The notes under the pieces: model-generated
What the model saw: the letters and a program-made list of their open reading frames with translations, nothing else
Database searches by the model: none
What the model was told of the DNA's origin: nothing
Position numbers and translations under genes: made by a program
Assembly: GCA_949282255.1 (NCBI GenBank)
Contig: CASDPA010000024.1
Span: 1-33,006 of the forward strand
Reading direction: 5' to 3'
DNA from: an uncultured Spirochaetales bacterium
Lineage (GTDB): Bacteria > Spirochaetota > Spirochaetia > Sphaerochaetales > Sphaerochaetaceae
DNA length: 33,006 nt
Shown here: positions 8,076 to 14,568 of the stretch, piece after piece
How positions within the stretch are numbered: the first letter of the stretch is position 1
How the letters are laid out: each line of letters begins with the position of its first letter

Positions 8076-8725
8076 CACACCACCTCCTTAAGAGTTTGAG
8101 CCAGATGGCTCATCTTTTCAAATATATAAGGATAGCGGACAACACCCTCGCCTAATGCGATGATATCATCCTTGTTTCCATGACAATCGGAAGCAAGCAA
8201 ATCAACCAAACCGCTTTCGCAGTACCGCCGTGCCTTATCCGACTTGCTCAAAGCCTTCCCGTTCACCTGTATAAGATATCCACGGTTGTGGAACTCCTCG
8301 ACAAGAGGGCTGTCCACATCAAGCCAGCTATAGCGCTCAATATGGGCTATTATGGGCACACACGGGCTCAAGGCCTCAAGCTTTTCCAAGAGATTCATTG
8401 GAGCGAATGTCGTACTGAACTCGACAAGAAAGTATTTTCCCAAAAGCGGAATCCCTTTTATCGCTAATTCATCACGCACATAAATCTCAGACCCCAAAAA
8501 AGAAAAAAGGCCACAGGAAGAGGCAATCTCCGATGCTCTCACATAAGCGGTACGGATCTGCGATACCTGCGTCGTAACATATGGGTCATAAAGATGTGGC
8601 GTAAAGCACACGCCATCAAATCCAGCTGCCTTGTAGGTAGCCAAAAGAGCCTGCAATCCATCCCATTTGGCAAAGGAATCATCGATTTCAGGCAAAAGAT
8701 GGCAATGTAAATCAAATAAACTCAT
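8075..8725 (-). CDS. CpsB/CapC (YwqE)-type PHP-fold tyrosine phosphatase
   Basis: 216 residues with the PHP metal-binding motifs in order: DLHCHLLPEIDDS at the N-terminus, TPHLYDP, GSEIYV, VEFSTTFAP, AHIERY (usually AHPER), and SDCHGNKD near the end. In capsule loci this family dephosphorylates the BY-kinase that controls polysaccharide assembly; no kinase or capsule genes are visible here. It heads the operon with the RloA/RloB-like pair, so another phosphohydrolase role is possible. The ATG at 8725 has no Shine-Dalgarno, and a TATAAT ends 9 nt before it, suggesting a leaderless mRNA. Confidence 0.85.
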   Translation of the reverse strand: MSLFDLHCHLLPEIDDSFAKWDGLQALLATYKAAGFDGVCFTPHLYDPYVTTQVSQIRTAYVRASEIASSCGLFSFLGSEIYVRDELAIKGIPLLGKYFLVEFSTTFAPMNLLEKLEALSPCVPIIAHIERYSWLDVDSPLVEEFHNRGYLIQVNGKALSKSDKARRYCESGLVDLLASDCHGNKDDIIALGEGVVRYPYIFEKMSHLAQTLKEVV

Positions 8726-8734
8726 ATTGATAGT

Positions 8735-8740
8735 ATTATA
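8735..8740 (-). promoter_or_regulatory. -10 element of the PHP-ATPase-RloB-LuxR-hydrolase operon
   Basis: Perfect TATAAT on the minus strand, 9 nt before the ATG at 8725. The best -35 at 17-nt spacing is a weak TTTATT. Initiation 6-8 nt downstream would leave at most about 3 nt of leader. The rest of 8726-8910 is very AT-rich with no open gene. Confidence 0.6.
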
Positions 8741-8906
8741 ACCAGAAAAATACACAAAAATAAATTTTTTTATCAAATTCAGACTATCGTGAAATAATAG
8801 CCCAAAAAATAGTTTTTAACTAAAAAAAATGGTGGAATATTATCGACTAAACCAATATTTTAATATAAATAAAGAATATTACAGGATATTGAATTAAAAA
8901 AAATAA

Positions 8907-8937
8907 AAAAAACTACTTAACGTATGCTAAGTAGTTT
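8907..8937 (-). terminator. Terminator after the 8955-10419 genes
   Basis: Minus-strand stem ACTACTTA (8935-8928) with TAAGTAGT (8919-8912), 8-nt loop, extended by A/T pairs and followed by a run of T (8911 downward). It lies 18 bases past the stop codon at 8955. It is symmetric enough to work in both directions, but no plus-strand gene ends here. Confidence 0.85.
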
Positions 8938-8954
8938 TGTAAATCTTTAATCCA

Positions 8955-9320
8955 TCAAAAATCCAAATCGGCCCTTTTCTCTGCGACCTTGGAAATCATG
9001 CCAGGTAGATGATCGTCCAAAACAACAAGGCTGGTCCTCTCAAACGCATCGACATGATCCTTTATCCAAAAGAGCACATCATCATCGCCAAAGTCGGAAA
9101 AAGCTTCAGAAAAACCTGAAAAAACAAGAATATCGAAGCTGGCGCTGCTTATCCATCTCTTCATCTGGCTGAACGCCTGTGAGGCCTCCCCCTTTGCAAA
9201 GCTTTTTACGAGGACGCCCTCCAGATCGGAAAAACCAGTATTATAATCTATAAGAGCGGCTTTTCTGCCAATGATATCCTTTCTGATATCCAAACCTTCA
9301 TAAACGACAATTTTAGCCAT
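8955..9320 (-). CDS. Hypothetical protein, 121 aa
   Basis: I do not recognise this protein. It begins MAKIVVYEGLDIRKDIIG, has no signal peptide or membrane segment, and alternates short hydrophobic beta-like stretches (FDILVFSGF, TSLVVLDD) with acidic segments (SDFGDDDVLFW), suggesting a small cytoplasmic alpha/beta fold. The ATG is preceded by GAGG at 7-nt spacing and starts one base after the stop of the upstream lipoprotein gene, so the two are probably co-translated. A terminator follows. Confidence 0.75.
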   Translation of the reverse strand: MAKIVVYEGLDIRKDIIGRKAALIDYNTGFSDLEGVLVKSFAKGEASQAFSQMKRWISSASFDILVFSGFSEAFSDFGDDDVLFWIKDHVDAFERTSLVVLDDHLPGMISKVAEKRADLDF

Positions 9321-9321
9321 A

Positions 9322-10419
9322 TCAATACCTCACAGAATCATAGATGCTGCTTTCATATGCATCTTGCTTTTCGTTCAATCCCTCTATCTGTTTTTTCGAT
9401 TCGCTATTGCTCTTTTGCGCAAAAAGCAGACTGCTATGCAGTCTATAGGCATCCCCGCTGGAGGTGGATGTGCACACTTCATCTATAAGCTTCAAAGCCT
9501 GATCGATATCACCTTGCGCTCCGGTAAGAAGAGCTGCGTTATAGCCGGAAGGAAGGTGTCCTGTTTTTTTCCAATTATCCCAGAAGCCTTCGCTTGCAGC
9601 CTTGAAGTTGCCATCCTTCGCATAATCGTAGTAAACCTCCACAGATTTATCCTTGGGCTTGTTGCTCATAAGATCCACGGAAAGCGACATACGCGTAGGA
9701 ACAAGCTGCTTGATTATGTCGTTCTGAATGGATCTGAGCATTGAGCAGAAATCCCAATAGGGATCGTTTGGAGAGAAATAAAGATTGTCAAGAGTTATAT
9801 TATCCGAATCCTCAACGTAAAACGAACGCTTTGCAACCACCTTTTCGGTTTGAGTGTCTATGATGGTGTATGAGAAGGTAAGGCTTAAATTGACCTGATA
9901 ATAATAAATCCGGTCATACACCTTTCTGCTGTTGCCATCCTTATCTGTAACAGTGCGCTCCTTGATTCTTGAATAGATATACTCATCCACACCCATCGTC
10001 TCTATCTTTGGGATTATGACTGCATCAATCCCGTTATCCTTGAAAATCTTGCTTGCATCCACCCCCACAGCAGAGGCATCAAGCACAGCATCGGTGAACG
10101 ACGGTCCCTTTATGGTGAAGTATCCACTGGAAGAAAGCGTCTGCATGAATCTTTCCGTGGCATAGGAAGCAACCTGATCACTGAGTCTGGGACCATATGA
10201 GGAATAAACGAGATTGTACGGACCGGGATCGATACTCCTGATATACGCAGGAGGATTACCAAACCCGACATAAGGAACCGTAGATGCAACAGCAATATTC
10301 CTATAATGTCCCATGTCTATCTCGCTCGGAGCGATATATGAGATGGCCACACTGGTGGCGCAAGAACATAAAGAAAACAATGCGATGACAAGAATAAATA
10401 ACTTAAAAAGCCTTTTCAT
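9322..10419 (-). CDS. Lipoprotein with possible CsgG/LpoB-like N-domain and repeat-like tail
   Basis: 365 residues. MKRLFKLFILVIALFSLCSC is a lipoprotein signal (lipobox L-C-S-C, acylated Cys about residue 20). The mature start (VAISYIAPSEIDMGHYRNIAV) and the later DAVIIPKIETMG and LSLTFSYTIIDTQTEKVVAKRSF resemble periplasmic CsgG/LpoB/DUF6340-type lipoproteins. The last ~100 residues (YYDYAKDGNFKAASEGFW, NAALLTGAQGDIDQALKLIDE) look like TPR repeats. ATG at 10419 is chosen because GGGAG precedes it; the longer frame would bury the signal peptide. Function unknown. Confidence 0.8.
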   Translation of the reverse strand: MKRLFKLFILVIALFSLCSCATSVAISYIAPSEIDMGHYRNIAVASTVPYVGFGNPPAYIRSIDPGPYNLVYSSYGPRLSDQVASYATERFMQTLSSSGYFTIKGPSFTDAVLDASAVGVDASKIFKDNGIDAVIIPKIETMGVDEYIYSRIKERTVTDKDGNSRKVYDRIYYYQVNLSLTFSYTIIDTQTEKVVAKRSFYVEDSDNITLDNLYFSPNDPYWDFCSMLRSIQNDIIKQLVPTRMSLSVDLMSNKPKDKSVEVYYDYAKDGNFKAASEGFWDNWKKTGHLPSGYNAALLTGAQGDIDQALKLIDEVCTSTSSGDAYRLHSSLLFAQKSNSESKKQIEGLNEKQDAYESSIYDSVRY

Positions 10420-10440
10420 AAACCAACTCCCAAAAAACAC

Positions 10441-10446
10441 ATTATA
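10441..10446 (-). promoter_or_regulatory. Possible internal -10 for the lipoprotein gene
   Basis: Perfect TATAAT on the minus strand, 21 nt upstream of the ATG at 10419 in the 55-bp gap after the 261-aa gene. No good -35 at 16-18 nt. It may give extra expression of the lipoprotein. Confidence 0.35.
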
Positions 10447-10474
10447 AACCCACTTGAACACAGCAGGTTTCACT

Positions 10475-11260
10475 TCAACTGTTGATCGAACGCTTGAGTA
10501 TATAACCTGCAACCTTTAGCCCTTTGAGAAAATTATTTTTCTCATTGAGACAGACAAACGGAAGACCGTAGTATATGCTCATGGCATCAGTAAAGCCGAG
10601 GTCATCAAAGCTTAAAATGGCCTTGTACTCCTTATCAAACACCTTGCTGCTGTCATGGACGACCTCCACACCAAGTCCAAGGTGCTTGGCGATGCGCAAA
10701 ATCTCATCCTCCCTGACATCCTGCCCTTCTGCACCAACGAGCGCGAACGGTAGGCTTTGGTTGAAATTCTCCGACTGGGTTATCGAACTTATCGTTATCA
10801 TCAAATCAATGACATTCTCCCTTGTCACCTCAAGTTTTCTCGGATATGGAAATATCTTGACCCAATCAGGAGTGAAAATCAGCCTGTTGAGGATGTTCGG
10901 ACTGGCTTCCGAAATCAAAAAGTCCCGGTACTCCAAATCATCGCCATACGTATATAGTACCCGGGGTGGAAGATTGTTCATCACCCCCACGGACTTACCC
11001 ATGACATCCTTTCCCGCATCCAGCAAGATGAGCTGTTCGGAGTTCTTCATCTCTGCCAAAAGGGATGGATTATCATATGCAAACGCAGAAAACGGGAGTA
11101 CCTTCGAATAGGAAAGGCACAAGGAACGTACACGTTCCAAATCAGCTACGACGATCAACCTGGAAGACTTGTCTGATGCTTTTTGGGACAACCCGTCCAA
11201 AGCGGATAAAACGGCCTCGTCATCCCGTGCAAGAATTGCAACAACCGTATAGTTAACCAT
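10475..11260 (-). CDS. Hypothetical protein, 261 aa
   Basis: I do not recognise the family. There is no signal peptide. Alternating strands and helices (MVNYTVVAILARDDEAVLSAL, SSRLIVVADLERV, EQLILLDAGKD, YKAILSFDDLGF) suggest a Rossmann-like alpha/beta fold in two halves, possibly nucleotide- or sugar-binding, but no catalytic motif is clear. The ATG at 11260 has no Shine-Dalgarno; an extended -10 (TGGTATGCT) ends 6 nt before it. First gene of the three-gene unit that ends at 8955. Confidence 0.75.
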   Translation of the reverse strand: MVNYTVVAILARDDEAVLSALDGLSQKASDKSSRLIVVADLERVRSLCLSYSKVLPFSAFAYDNPSLLAEMKNSEQLILLDAGKDVMGKSVGVMNNLPPRVLYTYGDDLEYRDFLISEASPNILNRLIFTPDWVKIFPYPRKLEVTRENVIDLMITISSITQSENFNQSLPFALVGAEGQDVREDEILRIAKHLGLGVEVVHDSSKVFDKEYKAILSFDDLGFTDAMSIYYGLPFVCLNEKNNFLKGLKVAGYILKRSINS

Positions 11261-11266
11261 GGCTTA

Positions 11267-11275
11267 AGCATACCA
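11267..11275 (-). promoter_or_regulatory. Candidate extended -10 for the 261-aa gene
   Basis: Minus strand TG-G-TATGCT ends 6 nt before the ATG at 11260. The -35 region is poor, as is common for extended -10 promoters. Start-codon-proximal initiation would make the message leaderless. Confidence 0.4.
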
Positions 11276-11325
11276 TATCAGGACATAAAAAAGAATAGGA
11301 AACAGCATATGGCGGTCATGAGGCT

Positions 11326-11353
11326 TTGAAACATAAACTGCTTTCGTTATAAT
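11326..11353 (+). promoter_or_regulatory. Promoter of the 50-aa acidic protein gene
   Basis: TTGAAA (11326-11331), 16-nt spacer, TATAAT (11348-11353). The ATG follows 10 nt after the -10. This near-consensus promoter in front of a 50-codon frame is the best evidence that the small gene is real. Confidence 0.75.
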
Positions 11354-11363
11354 ATTAGGACAT

Positions 11364-11516
11364 ATGTACGATTTCTATGATTACGACGAGATTGATGAGC
11401 AGACGGAAGAAAGTGAAAGCTTCTTCACGGATATGAGAAAACTTATCGATGTTATGGAAGACGTGGAAGAAGAACTGGAAGACCTTCCTGATGAAGAGGC
11501 CGACGTGGATTTCTGA
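11364..11516 (+). CDS. Small acidic protein, 50 aa
   Basis: A 50-codon frame starting MYDFYDYDEIDEQ and ending DEEADVDF, with about 23 Asp/Glu and only two basic residues. A strong sigma70-type promoter sits immediately before it, and AGGA lies 3 nt before the ATG, so the leader is at most a few nucleotides. I recognise no family. A helix (FFTDMRKLIDVMEDVEEELEDL, about residues 20-41) could be a short coiled coil or a protein-binding acidic segment. No clear terminator follows; a weak 4-bp stem with T6 lies near 11507-11536. Confidence 0.6.
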   Translation: MYDFYDYDEIDEQTEESESFFTDMRKLIDVMEDVEEELEDLPDEEADVDF

Positions 11517-11594
11517 ACGGATCCTGCTTTTTTCCTTCAAATCAGAAAAAATTAGCCATCCAATCCCCTTGTTATAAAAAAAATGTAAAAAATT

Positions 11595-11620
11595 TGCATA
11601 AATATGCACCTTATGCATAT
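11595..11620 (+). promoter_or_regulatory. Clustered TATGCA half-sites, possible operator of the importer operon
   Basis: TGCATA (11595-11600) and TATGCA (11603-11608) form an inverted repeat with a 2-bp gap. A further palindromic ATATGCAT-type copy lies at 11611-11620, abutting the -35 hexamer. Three related half-sites next to a promoter suggest a repressor or activator site. The cognate regulator is unknown. Confidence 0.4.
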
Positions 11621-11648
11621 TGAAGCTTAATTTCGGTTACGCTATCAT
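11620..11648 (+). promoter_or_regulatory. Promoter of the ABC importer operon
   Basis: TTGAAG (11620-11625), 17-nt spacer, TATCAT (11643-11648). The binding-protein ATG is 24 nt downstream and has GGAGGG, so unlike several neighbours this message has a normal short leader. Confidence 0.65.
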
Positions 11649-11672
11649 TTTCTCATAATTTGGAGGGATCAA

Positions 11673-12671
11673 ATGAAAAAAATTGCTCTTGTATTCACAT
11701 TGTTGCTTGCAGCTGGAATCCTTTTTGCAGGTGGAGCCAGCGAAGCGGCGGACGATGGTACCGTTAAAATCGGCGTATCCAAGCTCATGAGCCATGCGGC
11801 TCTTGATGCGGTTGAAGTTGGAATGCAGGATTATCTTGCCACCACGGACCTCAAGGTCAGCTATGACTTTCAAAATGCCAACGGCGATATCAGCAGCAGC
11901 GCATCCATCGCTCAGAAATTCAAGGATGACAACGACGACATCGTAATCGGAATCGCAACCCCGACGGCTCAGGCGCTTGTCAATGTATTTTCTGACACAC
12001 CGATAATCTTTGCGGCAGTCACGGATCCTGTAGACGCAGGACTTGTCGATTCATATGAAGGCAGTGCAGACACAAATGTCTGCGGAGTATCCGATCTTAG
12101 TCCCGTTGAAGAGCAGATCAAACTGCTTATGGACATCACCGGAGCAAAAACAATCGGTAATATCTATGCATCCGGAGAGGCCAATGGAGTGGCTCTCATG
12201 AACATGGCAAAGGAAGCAACTGAAAAGCTCGGAGGCACATTCGTTTCCGCTGCAGTTGCAAACTCTTCAGAAGTCATGATGGCAGCCCAGTCGATCATCG
12301 ACCGTGTCGATGCAATATACATCGCTACCGACAACGCAGTAATCAGCGCTCTTGCTTCCGTCGATCAGGTATGTTCGGACAACAACAAGCCGCTCTTTTC
12401 CTCCGACCCGTCCGGGGTTGATGGCCTCGATTGCCTGATTGCATGGGGATTCAACTATTACCAGATCGGAGTTGAAACCGGAAAGGCTGTCGAAAAGATT
12501 GCAAAAGGCACCAATGCAGGCACCCTTGGAACCATATACCTCACAGATCCTGCGGATTTCGAGCTCTGGTTCAATCTCGACACAGCTGCCAAGCTGGGAA
12601 TCACAATCGACCAAAGCTATCAGGACATGGCGGCAGTTCTGATAAAAGACGGGCAGAAGATTGTAAAATAA
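11673..12671 (+). CDS. ABC transporter substrate-binding protein (COG2984/TrpX-like)
   Basis: 332 residues with a Sec signal peptide (MKKIALVFTLLLAAGILFAGG, then ASEAADDG) and no lipobox Cys. The mature protein has the type I periplasmic-binding layout of COG2984: KIGVSKLMSHAALDAVEVG, NANGDISSSASIAQKF, IVIGIATPTAQAL, TPIIFAAVTDPVDAGLV, and later AIYIATDNAVISAL. Members with this gene order are often assigned to tryptophan or other aromatic amino acid uptake (TrpXYZ), but the ligand cannot be read from sequence. GGAGGG lies 5 nt before the ATG. Followed by an intercistronic hairpin, the usual arrangement for over-producing the binding protein. Confidence 0.9.
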   Translation: MKKIALVFTLLLAAGILFAGGASEAADDGTVKIGVSKLMSHAALDAVEVGMQDYLATTDLKVSYDFQNANGDISSSASIAQKFKDDNDDIVIGIATPTAQALVNVFSDTPIIFAAVTDPVDAGLVDSYEGSADTNVCGVSDLSPVEEQIKLLMDITGAKTIGNIYASGEANGVALMNMAKEATEKLGGTFVSAAVANSSEVMMAAQSIIDRVDAIYIATDNAVISALASVDQVCSDNNKPLFSSDPSGVDGLDCLIAWGFNYYQIGVETGKAVEKIAKGTNAGTLGTIYLTDPADFELWFNLDTAAKLGITIDQSYQDMAAVLIKDGQKIVK

Positions 12672-12691
12672 TCCAAAAGGAATTAAAGTTT

Positions 12692-12720
12692 AAGGGCCAC
12701 CCTTTCAGGTGGCCTTATTA
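12692..12720 (+). terminator. Intercistronic hairpin after the binding-protein gene
   Basis: GGCCACC (12695-12701), 6-nt loop, GGTGGCC (12708-12714), then TTATTAA. The strong stem with a weak U-tract suggests partial termination or 3'-end stabilisation, keeping the permease and ATPase at lower levels than the binding protein. Confidence 0.7.
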
Positions 12721-12737
12721 ACACCAGAGGGGTTTAT

Positions 12738-13673
12738 ATGATAGAAGGAATCTTTGTCGAGGGGCTGATATTCTCCATCATGGTTCTCGGCGTTCTCATC
12801 AGTTACAGGATACTCGATCTTGCAGATCTCACCTGTGACGGCTCTTTTGCTACGGGAGCTGCGGTTGCAACGATGTGCATAGTAAACGGGATCGGTATCA
12901 CAATGGGACTGATCTTGGCTTTTTTGGTAGGAATCCTTTGTGGAATGGTGACTGCGGTGATACATACAAAGCTCAGGATCCCCGGATTGCTCGCAAGTAT
13001 ATTGACAATGACGATGCTCTATTCAATCAACTTGAGAATTCTCGGCAACAAGGCAAATGTTCCGCTTTTGAAGGTCGATACGCTTTATAAGCTTTTTCCC
13101 AATGCATTTCCTTTTGTCTCTTCGGCAATAGCAAGCCTGATGGGAACCATAATAATCGTATTTGCCGTTAAGATACTGATGGATGTGTTCTTTAGAACAG
13201 ATCTGGGCCTTGCCATAGGAGCTTTAGGAGGAAACGAGCAGATGGTCATCTCCCAAGGTATGAACCCTTCCCTGCTGAAGCTGATCGGTCTTGGAATATC
13301 AAACGGACTGATAGCCCTATCAGGTGGGTTGCTTGCCCAATACCAGGGCTTTGCGGATGCGAACCTTGGAACCGGTATGGTCGTCCAGGGGTTGGCGGCA
13401 ATAATGATCGGAGAATTCCTCTTTTCATCAAATAGGATAAGCCTGATCACGCTAAGAGCGATCTTGGGAGCCATAATCTACAAGGGGCTCATGTTCTTCG
13501 GAAGAAAATACGGATATCTGATCGGAATAACGACAAACGACTTCAAGCTTCTTACAGGCATACTCGTCATAATATCCTTGGCTGTCGCAAAAGCCCGCTC
13601 CAGTGCAAGCGATGCGGGAGCAAAGAAGAAAGCGCTTGAAAGAACAAAGAGAAAGGGGGAAGAGAATGCTTGA
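12738..13673 (+). CDS. ABC transporter permease (BPD_transp_2 / TrpY-like)
   Basis: 311 residues, about eight or nine hydrophobic segments. The start (GIFVEGLIFSIMVLGVLISYRILDLADLTCDG) and GALGGNEQMVISQGMNPSLLKLIGLGISNGLIALSGGLLAQYQGF are hallmarks of the branched-chain-amino-acid-permease fold found in COG4120 importers. The tail is highly basic. AGAGGGG precedes the ATG. Its last codons overlap the ATPase gene by 8 nt. It forms the membrane channel for the COG2984 binding protein. Confidence 0.9.
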   Translation: MIEGIFVEGLIFSIMVLGVLISYRILDLADLTCDGSFATGAAVATMCIVNGIGITMGLILAFLVGILCGMVTAVIHTKLRIPGLLASILTMTMLYSINLRILGNKANVPLLKVDTLYKLFPNAFPFVSSAIASLMGTIIIVFAVKILMDVFFRTDLGLAIGALGGNEQMVISQGMNPSLLKLIGLGISNGLIALSGGLLAQYQGFADANLGTGMVVQGLAAIMIGEFLFSSNRISLITLRAILGAIIYKGLMFFGRKYGYLIGITTNDFKLLTGILVIISLAVAKARSSASDAGAKKKALERTKRKGEENA

Positions 13674-14457
13674 GATCAAAAATGTTACAAAGGTTTTCTT
13701 TCCAGGTACGATTAACGAGAAGGTAGCCCTTGAGGACATCAACCTCACCGTCAACGATGGAGATGTTGTATCCGTCATAGGCTCTAACGGAAGTGGAAAA
13801 TCCACTCTTTTCAATATGATTGCAGGAACTTTTCCCGTAACAAGCGGGAAAATAACGCTGAACAATAAGGACATCACACACGCTCCGGAATATAAAAGAG
13901 CGTTCCACATAGGAAGGATTTTCCAAGATCCAACAAAAGGAACGAGCGCGAACATGTCGATCCAGGACAACATGATTCTTGCCTATGCAAAAGGCATGAA
14001 GGGGCTCAAGATAAGCCTCAACAGCCAGAAAAAGGAATTGTTCAAGGAACTGCTTGCCCCCATCGGGCTTTCAGAAAGGCTTGAGGACAATGTAGGACTT
14101 CTTTCAGGAGGACAGCGCCAGGCGCTCACTCTCTTGATGTCCATCCTTTCCCACCCTTCGCTTATGCTGTTGGACGAACATACTGCGGCTCTAGATCCCG
14201 TTAATGCCGAAATTGTGATGGATCTCACAAAGCATTATATAGAGAAGGAAAAGCTCACTGCGATGATGGTCACCCACAACATGCAGTTTGCAATCGATTA
14301 TGGCAACAGGCTCATAATGATGGATGAGGGTCACATCATCTTCGACATAAAGGAAGAAGAAAAGAAAAAGCTGACCGTACAGACCTTGGTCGAGATGTTC
14401 AGGGACATAAGAAAAAAGGAATACACCTCCGACGAAGGACTGCTTACAACAGATTGA
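13666..14457 (+). CDS. ABC transporter ATP-binding protein (TrpZ-like)
   Basis: 263-residue ATPase with all canonical motifs: Walker A GSNGSGKST, signature LSGGQRQAL, Walker B LMLLDEHTAAL, and switch His in MVTHNMQ. It energises the importer encoded just upstream. ATG at 13666 is chosen because MLEIKNVTKVF is the usual family start and GGGGGAAGAG precedes it; the longer frame reads through the basic permease tail region. A strong terminator follows the stop by about 20 bases. Confidence 0.93.
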   Translation: MLEIKNVTKVFFPGTINEKVALEDINLTVNDGDVVSVIGSNGSGKSTLFNMIAGTFPVTSGKITLNNKDITHAPEYKRAFHIGRIFQDPTKGTSANMSIQDNMILAYAKGMKGLKISLNSQKKELFKELLAPIGLSERLEDNVGLLSGGQRQALTLLMSILSHPSLMLLDEHTAALDPVNAEIVMDLTKHYIEKEKLTAMMVTHNMQFAIDYGNRLIMMDEGHIIFDIKEEEKKKLTVQTLVEMFRDIRKKEYTSDEGLLTTD

Positions 14458-14474
14458 AAAAAGTATTCCATGTA

Positions 14475-14500
14475 AAAGGCCGCCTCAAGGCGGCTTTTTT
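14475..14500 (+). terminator. Terminator of the ABC importer operon
   Basis: GCCGCC (14479-14484), TCAA loop, GGCGGC (14489-14494), then six T (14495-14500), about 20 bases after the ATPase stop. Confidence 0.92.
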
Positions 14501-14510
14501 CTCACCCCGG

Positions 14511-14545
14511 CAAAACAAAACCCTTCCAATCACAGACTGGAAGGG
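14511..14545 (-). terminator. Terminator of the FadL-like/lipoprotein operon
   Basis: Minus strand: CCCTTCCA (14545-14538), 9-nt loop, TGGAAGGG (14528-14521), followed by TTTTGTTTTG. It lies 24 bases past the stop codon at 14569, facing the importer terminator across a 110-bp gap. Confidence 0.9.
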
Positions 14546-14568
14546 TCATGCCATAATCCCAGAAAATG

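Noticed and set aside
4415..8725. A type I restriction-modification locus, because Rlo genes were named from such loci
   Set aside because: No hsdR, hsdM or hsdS-like gene is present on either side.
11517..11672. T-box or riboswitch before the COG2984-type importer
   Set aside because: The promoter at 11620-11648 leaves a leader of only about 20 nt, too short for a T-box or riboswitch.
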